Of a stretch of 53,500 bases of DNA, positions 1 through 7,405 are shown one piece after another. Under the pieces are notes generated by a model. That model had not been told where the DNA came from. It saw only the letters and a list, made by a program, of their open reading frames with translations, and searched no databases. Both the position numbers and the translations under genes were made by a program. Within the stretch, counting starts at the first letter, position 1, and every line of letters starts with the position of its first letter. Source of the DNA: Bryobacter sp. (GTDB lineage: Bacteria; Acidobacteriota; Terriglobia; Bryobacterales; Bryobacteraceae); NCBI GenBank assembly GCA_022843625.1, contig JALHNH010000046.1, forward strand, positions 1-53,500, given 5' to 3'.

Positions 1-36
1 TGTCCGCCGATCGATCTTCAGGCGCTAAACCGTGCT

Positions 37-396
37 TTAAAGGCGCGCGGCTGGAGTCGCGCCCAGGCGATGAAAAAGCCTGGGTCCCGGCGCCGCCGGT
101 GGCAGGCGGCCAAGGTGTTGCCCCGCAATAGAATCGCGGACGTTCTTCGCGTAAATAACCAGCAGAAAAATCACGCCGGCCTTGGTCTGCGCGTAATAGC
201 AGATTCTTACACCACCAGACTTTCCGCTGCCAGCTCGGCTCCAGCGAACTTTGCGCACGCCGCCTGACCCTCTTATGAGGTCGCCGGCGTCAGGCTGCTC
301 GCACAAGTATTCCTGCAGCTCCGCATACTCATCATCCGAAAGGTAATCGGGTAGAAGAGATGAGAAGCTCGGAGATTCAATGAAGGTGAACCGCAC
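37..396 (-). CDS. RelE/HigB-family toxin (mRNA interferase-like)
   Basis: The segment KVRWSRAGSGKSGGVRICYY followed by FLLVIYAKNVRDSI is the typical RelE/HigB2 core; family members cleave mRNA on the ribosome and are held off by an antitoxin. I place the start at the GTG at 396, because further upstream codons lie inside a perfect 31-bp palindrome that looks like the operator. The last 25 or so residues (rich in A, P, R) do not resemble the family, whose proteins usually continue with a charged helix, so the 3' end may be shifted or decayed. In this family the antitoxin normally follows immediately downstream (here below position 37); none is visible before the window edge. The call is good for the family and weak for activity. 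Confidence 0.7.
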   Translation of the reverse strand: MRFTFIESPSFSSLLPDYLSDDEYAELQEYLCEQPDAGDLIRGSGGVRKVRWSRAGSGKSGGVRICYYAQTKAGVIFLLVIYAKNVRDSIAGQHLGRLPPAAPGPRLFHRLGATPAARL

Positions 397-427
397 GACG
401 ATTATACGCTTAAAGCGTATAATCGTC
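397..427. promoter_or_regulatory. 31-bp perfect palindrome, toxin-antitoxin operator
   Basis: Two 15-nt arms, GACGATTATACGCTT and its exact complement, flank a single A. The palindrome abuts the GTG start of the toxin gene and holds TATAAT-like hexamers on both strands, as expected for an autoregulated toxin-antitoxin promoter. Confidence 0.75.
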
Positions 428-684
428 AACGAGTGCCGTTGAGGTCACGCCGGAAATTCGATTTGCGCTGATGACCACCTACCTAACTTCGGCTGCAGTT
501 GCCCACTCTCTTATTACTACGCTTGCAACCCTTGTCATTGTGGCATTTGGACCCACTAAGAATGAACCTGGCCCAGAAATGAGCGCGATTAAGGGCGTTG
601 CCAAAACTGGCTACTCATGATGACCTGGTCAAGGTAACGCGAGATTTGTGATGGTGAGTCAGCGACTAGTGGCCAGTGGCATGC

Positions 685-987
685 TCAGTTCAACTGCTCC
701 AGCCAGGCCCGCACACCGCGGGGGATCTGTTGGGGGTCATTCTGGCCCAGTCCCACCAGTATGCCCGGATGATCGGTCAGTGAAGTGGCCGTCTCCACCT
801 GCACCGGCTGAACGGTGACCACGCCTTCAGGGCCCTCGAACTTCAGAGCAAACTTGCCCTGCTTGAAGAACGCCGTCACCTGTTCCCAGGTGTAGCTCAA
901 ATCCGGCACATACTCAACGTCCAAAAGAGGCCCGGCCTTGGCATGCTCGGCAATCACGCTCTTGGTCTTGCAAAAAACCTTGTTCAT
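685..987 (-). CDS. Hypothetical 100-aa protein, candidate immunity protein
   Basis: The gene starts 10 bp after the stop of the larger upstream toxin-like gene and has a good ribosome site (TAGGAG, 7 nt before the ATG), so the two form an operon. The protein is small and soluble with no signal peptide or membrane segment, and mixes acidic and aromatic residues (TWEQVTAFFKQGKFALKFEG). I do not recognise its family. The size, order and tight coupling behind a protein with a metallopeptidase-like C-terminus are what one sees for immunity proteins of polymorphic toxins; that role is inferred from context only. Confidence 0.5.
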   Translation of the reverse strand: MNKVFCKTKSVIAEHAKAGPLLDVEYVPDLSYTWEQVTAFFKQGKFALKFEGPEGVVTVQPVQVETATSLTDHPGILVGLGQNDPQQIPRGVRAWLEQLN

Positions 988-996
988 CTTCGGCTC

Positions 997-2106
997 CTAT
1001 GGTTCATGAATCCAAAGATCAGCTTTGACATCCCGAATGCGGATCCCGCGCTGGGAAAGGCGGGAGATCGCATCTCGAAGCAAAGTATAGCGCTCGGCCT
1101 TGGTCAGGTTGTGGCCAAAGCGAGCACCGCGAATGCTCGCCTGCGCCTCCTCCAAAATCGGATTTGGATGGGTCTTGCCGGCCAGAGCCGCGGCGCGGTG
1201 ACCCTTGAGCTCATGGGCAATACAGCCCTTCATCCCGATTCGCGAATTCGCGCCCAGTGTTCCGACCGGCGGGCTTCTATGGGGTAAAAGGTCCGGCGCG
1301 ATGCGAAGCGTGTCCCAACCAGGGTAATACGCCGTGTTCCCATCAGGTGTGAAGGCGATCTTTTCCGGCATGTCTCCGCTCTCCCGGATATAGTTCATCG
1401 CCTGCTTGCGCGCGCTGGGCCGCAGCTTCTCCACGTTGCGACCCAGCTCGTTGGAAATCTTGTAGCACTTACCCGGCAACGCGATCACTCGATCAGCCAG
1501 TGCTGATTTGGGCAGCGTGCGAACCAGGCCATTCCAGCTGGCGGACACCACCTTGCTTGCCTTGGGGAAAGGGGCAACCGTCAATCCGACCTCCATCAGA
1601 CCCGAGCCCGTCATTCGACCGCGTTCCCGATTGGAGGCGTCGACGAATTTGGTCCATTTCTTCTCGATAGCCCCGGCCACAATATCTTCTGAGTGCTTCG
1701 AGAACTCCGACAGCGCCGGACCCGATTTCAAGACCGCTTGGCCCAGCTGGTTGGCGCCCTGCACGGGATGGCGAATCAGCCTGGCTGTCCCCACGGCGGT
1801 GGACTTCAGAGTTTGCGCCCCGCCCTCGACCTCGCCCAGCGCAAAATCCGCAATGTCTTGCGCCGATTCGCCACTGCGAACGTATCGCTCCATCTCGGAG
1901 GCCGTCTCCAGCCATCCAGAAGAAGCCGGCGGAGCCAACTGACCATTCCGCCTCGGTCGCCAGTGAGACTGGCAATCGTCTGAAGATGAACTGCAAGAGT
2001 CCAGACGGTTCGTTAGCTGCTGCGTCGCAACCGGAACAAAGGCCCGTTTCTTGGGAGAATGAAGGGGCACGGTGATCGTGCGCTGCTCAATTTTTGGAGG
2101 TGCCAT
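997..2106 (-). CDS. Polymorphic-toxin-like protein with C-terminal HELKGH motif
   Basis: 369 residues. Residues 1-80 are low-complexity and basic. Residues 85-190 are an Ala/Gly/Thr-rich helical stretch (ALGEVEGGAQTLKSTAVGTA) of the kind found as pre-toxin linkers in polymorphic toxins; a similar stretch occurs in the protein at 9862-10731. The C-terminal part (about 240-369) is conserved-looking and holds CIAHELKGHR followed by an acidic helix with ILEEAQA, reminiscent of zinc peptidase active sites, though the spacing is H-E-x-x-x-H rather than canonical HExxH. No signal peptide or Rhs repeats. Coupled to a 100-aa downstream gene. Toxin function is inferred; enzymatic class uncertain. Confidence 0.5.
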   Translation of the reverse strand: MAPPKIEQRTITVPLHSPKKRAFVPVATQQLTNRLDSCSSSSDDCQSHWRPRRNGQLAPPASSGWLETASEMERYVRSGESAQDIADFALGEVEGGAQTLKSTAVGTARLIRHPVQGANQLGQAVLKSGPALSEFSKHSEDIVAGAIEKKWTKFVDASNRERGRMTGSGLMEVGLTVAPFPKASKVVSASWNGLVRTLPKSALADRVIALPGKCYKISNELGRNVEKLRPSARKQAMNYIRESGDMPEKIAFTPDGNTAYYPGWDTLRIAPDLLPHRSPPVGTLGANSRIGMKGCIAHELKGHRAAALAGKTHPNPILEEAQASIRGARFGHNLTKAERYTLLRDAISRLSQRGIRIRDVKADLWIHEP

Positions 2107-2123
2107 ACCCCAACGGTAGCGGT

Positions 2124-2138
2124 ACGATTTCTACCAAA
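2124..2138 (-). promoter_or_regulatory. Half-copy of the GTAGAAATCG motif
   Basis: Read on the minus strand this is TTTGGTAGAAATCG, 18 nt upstream of the ATG of the toxin-like gene. The same half-site occurs as a doubled motif at 2249-2269 and 40115-40135. Confidence 0.35.
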
Positions 2139-2248
2139 GTACTCCCGAGGGCCCAATTTTGTTAACTTTTTCGTTTAGCCGTCTCAACTGGTCAGGTTTA
2201 CAAAGCTGGCCGATCGCGTCCATGGATCGGAAACATCTGGCTGTTTTG

Positions 2249-2269
2249 GTAGAAATTTCGTAGAAATCG
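2249..2269 (+). promoter_or_regulatory. Doubled GTAGAAAT motif, putative operator
   Basis: Two direct half-sites (GTAGAAATTTC then GTAGAAATCG) with an 11-bp period lie 19 bp before the start of the 91-aa gene. A copy differing at one base in 21 lies 38 kb away upstream of an XRE regulator (40115-40135). One-turn spacing suggests a protein binding site; the binder is unknown. Confidence 0.4.
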
Positions 2270-2288
2270 AACCTTCAAAGTAGGGGGT

Positions 2289-2564
2289 ATGATCAAAGCC
2301 TACCTTGTAGACCACTTCCACCATCCCGAGACCGGGCAAGTTCTTCTCGTCAAAATGACGGAACTTCCCGAACTCACCTGGTCCGTCACGCGCGCGCTTG
2401 CACGGGGTGACTGGGGAGATTGCGAGTTTGGCGTCACCAGCAGCCGCTGGCCCGATCAGCCCAACTCCACCTGGGATATCGCCCTGACTACCCGGACGCG
2501 ATTGGACTGGAATCGCTGCCAGGAGTTGATTCTCTACTTCGACCGAGCCCCATGGGCAGGCTAA
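2289..2564 (+). CDS. Hypothetical 91-aa protein
   Basis: An ATG preceded by the purine-rich run AAAGTAGGGGG supports the start. The protein is rich in Trp and aromatic residues (LPELTWSVTRALARGDWGDCEF, quoted in part: WSVTRALARGDWGDCEF) and ends before another small gene 31 bp downstream that has its own ribosome site. No signal peptide or membrane helix. Family not recognised. The doubled GTAGAAAT motif just upstream may regulate it. Confidence 0.5.
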   Translation: MIKAYLVDHFHHPETGQVLLVKMTELPELTWSVTRALARGDWGDCEFGVTSSRWPDQPNSTWDIALTTRTRLDWNRCQELILYFDRAPWAG

Positions 2565-2595
2565 CCTGCTCCGCTGAGAAAAGGAGTCTTTTACC

Positions 2596-2854
2596 ATGAA
2601 TTCATCGCAAGCCGAAGAGTTAACGCCGGTCTGCTGGGTAATCGGGCCAAACGTGCCGGAATCGTCGCTGGACCACCTTAGCAGTCTGGGGATTCAAGTG
2701 GAAGCTGCCGACGAGGTCCCCGACCAGGCTCATCTGCACGCATTTCACACGAGAGCTTGAGGAAGGCGAGTTAGTGATCGCTGCTTATCAAAAGTTCGAG
2801 CAGTCCGACTCGACGCCCAACCTCTTCATTTACAGCAAGCCGGTGGCCCGATGA
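2596..2854 (+). pseudogene. Small hypothetical gene split by a frameshift
   Basis: After a strong ribosome site (AAGGAG) an ATG opens a 54-codon frame ending at 2760 (MNSSQAEELTPVCWVIGPNV...). A shift of one base near 2745 lets the reading continue without interruption through ELEEGELVIAAYQKFEQSDS to a stop at 2852-2854, giving one coherent protein of about 85 residues. Either a single-base indel has split the gene, the read has an error, or the frame is switched during translation. No function recognised. Confidence 0.45.
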
Positions 2855-2914
2855 GGAAGCCATCATGGTAATTCCGGAGGCAATCCAGCCCCAATTGCGA
2901 ATTCAAGGGAAGCA

Positions 2915-3235
2915 ATGACGTCTGGAACGCATGACTGCCTTCATTGGGACGAGCTCGAGGAGGGCCAGGCTCCTGAGGCCCGGCATCCGATCCGCCAAAG
3001 GCTCTGGCTCCTCGTTCTGCTGTGCTTGCTTTATTGCGTCAGCGCCTTCTGGAGCACCTTACCCACCGAGGCTACTCAATCAGACCCACTCGCAGACTTT
3101 CTACGAAGATATTTAAGCCAGACCGGTGGCTATCGCCACGTATTCTATCGAGTCCGCGGCTCGCAGGCTGATTGGGCGGTATATAGCCGGCCGGATCAAG
3201 TCATTCAGACGAATGCCAACGAGGGCGTTGCTTGA
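2915..3235 (+). CDS. Hypothetical single-pass membrane protein, 3' end overlaps IS remnant
   Basis: 106 residues with one clear transmembrane helix (RLWLLVLLCLLYCVSAFW, about residues 29-46), a charged cytoplasmic N-terminus and an outer tail. The ATG overlaps the end of a short upstream reading (ATGA). The last residues are read antisense to the 3' end of the istA fragment, so the native C-terminus was probably replaced when that insertion sequence arrived. No family recognised. Confidence 0.4.
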   Translation: MTSGTHDCLHWDELEEGQAPEARHPIRQRLWLLVLLCLLYCVSAFWSTLPTEATQSDPLADFLRRYLSQTGGYRHVFYRVRGSQADWAVYSRPDQVIQTNANEGVA

Positions 3236-3539
3236 AGAGTGCTTCCAAATGCTCAGGCTCAAACAGCAGGTCGGACTGGCCATCGCTGCACCGCGGATAG
3301 GTGGCCACTTGGCGGTCACCATCGTAGAACTCGACCACCGCCCTTCGGACGCGCATGGCCAGTGTCTTTCCGGCGTATCCAATCGGAGCCTGGTAGCGTT
3401 TCCCGGCCAGGTAGACGCGGCCTTCACGGTTTGGAGTCACCAGGCTGAAAAGCCCATATTTCTCGGCGTTTTCTTTCAGGGGAGTGAAGGCTGCCTGCTC
3501 TTCCGGAAGTAATGAGAAAGGGATTTCCCCGTGCGCGCG
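3201..3539 (-). pseudogene. istA: IS21-type transposase IstA, C-terminal fragment
   Basis: This is the downstream part of the istA gene whose 5' part lies at 7431-8261. Joining the two and removing the transposon with one copy of its ACTGG duplication restores an uninterrupted reading, ...NESRPSRAHGEIPFSLLPEE..., which matches the IstA pattern ERPSRATGE...LL.EE after the catalytic core. The fragment then contains the small beta-barrel Mu-type C-terminal domain (EGRVYLAGKRYQAPIGYAGK). It ends in a TGA at 3201. No istB follows, so the host insertion sequence is also incomplete at this end. Confidence 0.85.
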
Positions 3540-3544
3540 ACTGG

Positions 3545-3569
3545 TGTCGGAGCTAACTCTGGATGGCCG
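3545..3569 (+). repeat. Left terminal inverted repeat
   Basis: Matches the right end at 23 of 25 positions: TGT(C/T)GGAGCTAACTCTGG followed by (A/T)TGGCCG. The flanking ACTGG (3540-3544) is the target duplication. Confidence 0.85.
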
Positions 3570-4003
3570 TTTTTACCGCCGATTTGCTCAAATTGAGCGG
3601 CCGTTTCCTCAATCACTTATAAACAGAGGCTTCGCCCCCAGTCAGCCTGGGAGGCACTAAAGACCCGCGCGGTGGTAAGGGTGGGCAGGCCCTCGGAGCG
3701 TAGAGTCGGTGCCAGTGCGGGCTCAGTCGGGGGGCTGTCCACGCTTTCCAACGCCCAGCAATCTGTGGGAAGGTCGGGCGGCAGGACTGCACTCGAGGGC
3801 GAAACTGGACTCCGTCGCCGTCCGAGCTTTCCATAGTCGAAAAGGGGGGGACCCGCCCTATTGAGCGAGTCCCCCGGGGTATGGCATTGTAGTGTGTCAA
3901 AACCCAACACTTTACCCTCTTCAGGGAAAGCCGAGAACCGCCGGAAGTCAAGAGGTATCGAGAACAAGTTGAGCTAGGAAAAATTGCTGCCCCTCCATGC
4001 AAG
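3570..4003. other. Gene-poor left arm of the transposon with a hairpin
   Basis: About 430 bp between the left end and the first confident codon of the DUF6431-like gene. It holds the internal end repeat (3583-3595) and a strong hairpin at 3846-3875 (GGGGGACCCGC / GCGAGTCCCCC, one mismatch). From about 3893 the frame of the following gene is already open and protein-like. I see no convincing cargo gene; antisense frames are shadows. Confidence 0.4.
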
Positions 4004-4498
4004 GTGGAGGGGTGTTGCCAGAACCTCAGGTTCTGGTGTCACTACAGCCGCAGAGCCGCACGGGGATTCGACGGGATCCCGTTGGTGCCGATTCCGATTT
4101 GCAGGTTTCGTTGTCCCACGGCAGGCCACGGCACGACCTCTTATCTACCGCCGTTCTTGCACCGCTACCTGCACTACCTGGTGGCGGTGGTTGAGGTCGT
4201 GGTCGAGCAGATGTCGGTCGCCGGGGCCAGGCTCTCGGAGCTGGTGGAAGTCGACGGTCCCTCGCTGGAGACCGTGGTACGCTGGAATCAGGAGCTAACC
4301 AGCATCCCGGTTCGCGAGCGGTTGCTGAGGCGTCTGCCGCCTCCGCTTCCCGATCGGCGGGCCGAACAGACCGAGCAAGCCTACACTTGGAGAGCTGCCC
4401 AGGCACTTCGACAGTTTTTCTCGCTTCCAACGCCCGTGACCGAGCTGCTCCAGTGGAGTCGGTTGACTCTGATGATTCGCTACTTTGTCGCACATTGA
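4004..4498 (+). CDS. DUF6431-like transposon accessory protein (zinc-ribbon type)
   Basis: The reading IPICRFRCPTAGHGTTSYLP then PFLHRYLHYLVAVVEVVVEQ resembles DUF6431 proteins that accompany transposases: an N-terminal zinc ribbon, an arginine-flanked second cysteine pair, then LPPFL and a helical tail. The GTG at 4004 is the first usable start, but the open frame extends back to 3893 with plausible protein sequence (HFTLFRESREPPEVKRYREQ) including another cysteine (PPC). An ATG at 3881 is in this frame but separated by a TAG at 3890. The true gene may therefore start at 3881 and carry a nonsense codon, or start at an unusual codon. First gene of the transposon; role in transposition unknown. 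Confidence 0.55.
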   Translation: MEGCCQNLRFWCHYSRRAARGFDGIPLVPIPICRFRCPTAGHGTTSYLPPFLHRYLHYLVAVVEVVVEQMSVAGARLSELVEVDGPSLETVVRWNQELTSIPVRERLLRRLPPPLPDRRAEQTEQAYTWRAAQALRQFFSLPTPVTELLQWSRLTLMIRYFVAH

Positions 4499-4727
4499 CC
4501 TGGCTTCCCGGGTCTGCTTCCTTGCGCCCTTTTGGCCCCATTTTCCGCAATTCTGTTGTCGTCCACCGTCTTCAAGCGACCGTGTGACGAGTTTTTCTGG
4601 CCAGCACCCCCTTCCTGACCACCCGGTGCCGGGAAGGTGGCCACCGGCAGGCTTTCCTGCAACACAACTTACCGAGCTTTGCCGGCCAGCCGCTGCCAGT
4701 ATGGATTCATCTTAACCGGAGGTGAAT

Positions 4728-6095
4728 ATGTTCGACCCAAATTCTATCCTGGCGGGACCGCGATTCCGCCAGGACCGACTGAACCTGGAGGCCGCCTGGC
4801 GCTTTCAGTTGGTGGCTCCCTTAATGGCTATAAGCCTGACGAAGCTGCAGCGCCAACACGTCCGCGCCCGGCTGCTGGCGGAAAGGCACCAACACCCATG
4901 GCGTGGAGCCGTGGCAATTTCCGAGCGTTCGCTGCGCCGTTGGTGCGCATCGTATCGAAAAAGCCAACTGTCCGGCCTGGTGGCCAGGCGCCGCAACGAC
5001 CGTGGAAGCTGTCGTGGGATTCCGCCCGAAGCGCTGGAGATGGCCGTGGTTCTCAAAGAAGAGGATTCCAGGCGGCCTGTCGAGGTGGTGCTGGAGATGC
5101 TCACACGCCAGAATCCGGAATGGAGCGATATACCTCGTTCCACTCTGGACCGCCAGTTGCGCCAGCTGATCAGGCCTGAGCGTCTGCGCCGGGAGACCTA
5201 CGTAATTTTTGAGGCCGAAGTCGCTAACCAGCAATGGCAGGGGGATATTCTCCACGGCTCCGCCGCCCTGTATGAGGGCAAGGCGGTGAAGGCGAAGTGG
5301 GTTGGTTGGCTGGACGATCATTCGCGGCACGTCATGGACCTGCAGGCTTTTCCTGACGAACGTTTCCCCGTCATCGAGGCGTCCCTCAAACGGGCTATCC
5401 TGAAATATGGCCGGCCCGAGCGGATCCTGGTAGACAATGGCAAGGTCTATTCGGGGCACAGCTTTACGCTGGCCTGTTCCCAGCTGGGGATCCACAAAAT
5501 TCATGCCGGGCCCTACCGGCCCCAAACCAAAGGCAAAATTGAAAAATTCTTCCAATTGTTCCGGCGCCGCTTCCTCAATGAAATCGAGCAACTGGCGCCG
5601 ATGGAGCTGGACAAACTGAATCAGTTGGCGGCGGCCTGGCTGGACAGCTATCATCAACGACCCCATCGTGGTTTGCAACAAGCGAGCCCGAGAGAACGTT
5701 TCCAACCGCCCTCTTTTCGACCAGTTACGCTTCAGGTCTTGGAAGAATCGTTCTGGCAGTGGGAAGTGCGCAAAGTTTCCCCGCAAGGACAGATTGAATT
5801 CTACAAGGGCCGCTACTTTGTGGATACTACTCTGGCCGGGCAGACCGTCATCGTCCGATATGATCCATTTGATCTGCGCCGAATTGTGATCTGGAGAGAT
5901 GGGCAACAACTGACGGAGGCGACCGCTTCTCAACTGACCTATCTGCGAAAGCCAAAGCGTGTTGTCCCGTCCTCAAAGAAAACCACCGATGCCTCCGAGC
6001 GCTTCTTGGAAGGCCTGGAGAAGGCTCAGTTGGAGCGGATCTATCGAGAGTTGAATCTGATCGAACTCCCTGGCGAGGAGGCGGACCCGTCATGA
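4728..6095 (+). CDS. TnsB/TniA-like DDE transposase
   Basis: 455 residues from the ATG at 4728, which sits 5 nt after GGAGG. An N-terminal helix-turn-helix region (about 30-160, RSLRRWCASYRKSQLSGL) precedes an RNase-H fold core with D173 (QWQGDI), D236 (RILVDNG) and E272 (KGKIEKFF), i.e. a DDE triad with the D-35-E spacing of retroviral integrase-like transposases. A Mu-type beta-barrel follows (QIEFYKGRYFVDTTLAGQTV, about 355-400). The stop overlaps the ATPase start by 4 bp (ATGA), so the two are translationally coupled. It should cut and join the TGT ends of this element. It is shorter than TniA (about 560 aa), lacking most of the family's C-terminal extension. Confidence 0.85.
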   Translation: MFDPNSILAGPRFRQDRLNLEAAWRFQLVAPLMAISLTKLQRQHVRARLLAERHQHPWRGAVAISERSLRRWCASYRKSQLSGLVARRRNDRGSCRGIPPEALEMAVVLKEEDSRRPVEVVLEMLTRQNPEWSDIPRSTLDRQLRQLIRPERLRRETYVIFEAEVANQQWQGDILHGSAALYEGKAVKAKWVGWLDDHSRHVMDLQAFPDERFPVIEASLKRAILKYGRPERILVDNGKVYSGHSFTLACSQLGIHKIHAGPYRPQTKGKIEKFFQLFRRRFLNEIEQLAPMELDKLNQLAAAWLDSYHQRPHRGLQQASPRERFQPPSFRPVTLQVLEESFWQWEVRKVSPQGQIEFYKGRYFVDTTLAGQTVIVRYDPFDLRRIVIWRDGQQLTEATASQLTYLRKPKRVVPSSKKTTDASERFLEGLEKAQLERIYRELNLIELPGEEADPS

Positions 6096-6940
6096 AAGAC
6101 CTTATCGTAGAACACTTTCAGCTTCGCAGGCATCCTTTCTCTGTCGAGATTGAGGCCGATGGACTCTATCCCTTCAAGTCCTTCCAGCAGGGAATGCTAC
6201 GGATGGAGCAGGCCACCCACTCGCGGAGCCCGGTGCTGGTGATCGCCGAGCCGGGTGCCGGCAAAACCGCCCTGATCCGCTCTTACTGCCACAAGCTGGC
6301 GGCCAGTTCGTTCGAGGTGAGGAGCCAACTGGTGGTTCTGAACAAAAGTCCCATCCGGCCTTTACTGGATGGCTTCTTGACGGGCTTTGGCGAACAGATT
6401 CCCTTCAACAATCCGGCCCGCTCTCTGGAGCGTCTCAAAGCCTGCCTGGCCAGGATTTATGACCAGGGGCGGCTACCGGTCTTGCTGATCGACGACGCGC
6501 ACCACTTGAACGCGAGCGCCTGGCTGATTCTCAAGGCACTGATGAACTACGAGCTGGACTCCAAACTGCCGTGTCTGCTCGTATTTATGGGCAAGTCCGA
6601 GACCTTGAGCACACTGGGGCTGAACGAGCTCCAGGAAGTACGTGAACGACTGGGCCTGTGCTTTCACCTGCGGCCTCTGAAGTCTCAGGAGATCGAAGCC
6701 TACCTGGAGAAACGCTTGAAGTGGGCCGGCCTGAAGAAAACGGTCTTCCCTTCCGACATCGCGGACCAGATCTGGCGCCACGCCCAGGGCAACCCACGGC
6801 GTATCAACCGTCTGGCCGAAAAATGCATGCTGTCCGCCGCCTCCAACCGGCGGGAACTGATCGACGGCAATTGCCTGGAAGAAGCGGTGAGCGAAACAAC
6901 TTTTCAGTCGTTTCGCAAGGATGAGGAGGCCCTATGCTGA
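6092..6940 (+). CDS. TniB/ExeA-like AAA+ ATPase of the transposon
   Basis: 282 residues. Walker A is AEPGAGKTAL (residues 52-61), Walker B LLIDDAHHL (131-139), and a sensor-2-type segment GNPRRINRLAEKC comes near the end. The N-terminus (VEHFQLRRHPFSVEIEADGL) is the signature start of ExeA/TniB-type ATPases. In Tn7 and Tn5053 relatives such an ATPase (TnsC/TniB) selects target DNA and activates the transposase. The gene overlaps the transposase stop by 4 bp and the next gene's start by 7 bp, forming one coupled unit. Intact by inspection. Confidence 0.85.
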   Translation: MKDLIVEHFQLRRHPFSVEIEADGLYPFKSFQQGMLRMEQATHSRSPVLVIAEPGAGKTALIRSYCHKLAASSFEVRSQLVVLNKSPIRPLLDGFLTGFGEQIPFNNPARSLERLKACLARIYDQGRLPVLLIDDAHHLNASAWLILKALMNYELDSKLPCLLVFMGKSETLSTLGLNELQEVRERLGLCFHLRPLKSQEIEAYLEKRLKWAGLKKTVFPSDIADQIWRHAQGNPRRINRLAEKCMLSAASNRRELIDGNCLEEAVSETTFQSFRKDEEALC

Positions 6941-7332
6941 TTGCCGCCGACCGCAATCCCTACGCCGAGCGCGCCGTCTTGCTGGGCCCCGACGGCAGAC
7001 CCATCAGTCACTTCGTGGGCACTGGGAAGAAGAGCTGCGACGCCTGGCTGGCCAAAACGCGTAGCGACCATCCCAGTGTCCCGGTGGTGGCTTCGCCGTT
7101 GGACCGCTGGCCCGAATCCTTACGGGACGATCCGAATATCCATTGGCTTCATCCCGGCCTGATGAAGCGGCTTTACGGCGCCAGCCAACCCTGGAACCTC
7201 CAGCGCAAGCTCCACCGAGCTATCCTGCTTTGCCACCTGTTTCGACAGCGGGTTTCCGCTGCCGGCGCGGAGGCTGCCGTGCTGGACTTCGAACTCCAGG
7301 CAGCCTACCGGCTCATCAACCAGCACTCCTGA
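6934..7332 (+). CDS. 132-aa transposon protein, possible IS110-like RNase-H-fold fragment
   Basis: The gene overlaps the ATPase gene by 7 bp and is the last in the transposon, followed 3 bp later by a strong terminator, so it belongs to the element. The start IAADRNPYAERAVLLGPDGR, then a segment VVASPLDRWPESL and WLHPGLMKRLYG, resembles by eye the order of motifs in the N-terminal RuvC-like (DEDD) half of IS110-family transposases, where an acidic residue opens strand 1 and a V.P...R-type loop follows. The protein is too short to be a full IS110 transposase and lacks the C-terminal serine domain. Function unknown; it may replace TniQ/TnsD or be a nuclease. Confidence 0.5.
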   Translation: MLIAADRNPYAERAVLLGPDGRPISHFVGTGKKSCDAWLAKTRSDHPSVPVVASPLDRWPESLRDDPNIHWLHPGLMKRLYGASQPWNLQRKLHRAILLCHLFRQRVSAAGAEAAVLDFELQAAYRLINQHS

Positions 7333-7335
7333 CAG

Positions 7336-7369
7336 AGAAAGCACCGGCGCCTACTGGCCGGTGCTTTCT
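7336..7369 (+). terminator. Rho-independent terminator of the transposon operon
   Basis: A 13-bp perfect stem, AGAAAGCACCGGC with its complement, 8-nt loop, ending in TTTCTT, directly after the last transposon gene. Confidence 0.8.
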
Positions 7370-7405
7370 TGCTTCTACTGGCGGCCAGCCAATGTGAGCA
7401 AACAC

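Noticed and set aside
70..267. 65-aa plus-strand frame opposite the RelE-like toxin
   Set aside because: Antisense to the recognisable toxin core and without a ribosome site.
4821..5933. 370-aa minus-strand frame
   Set aside because: Shadow of the transposase, which has all catalytic motifs and a ribosome site.
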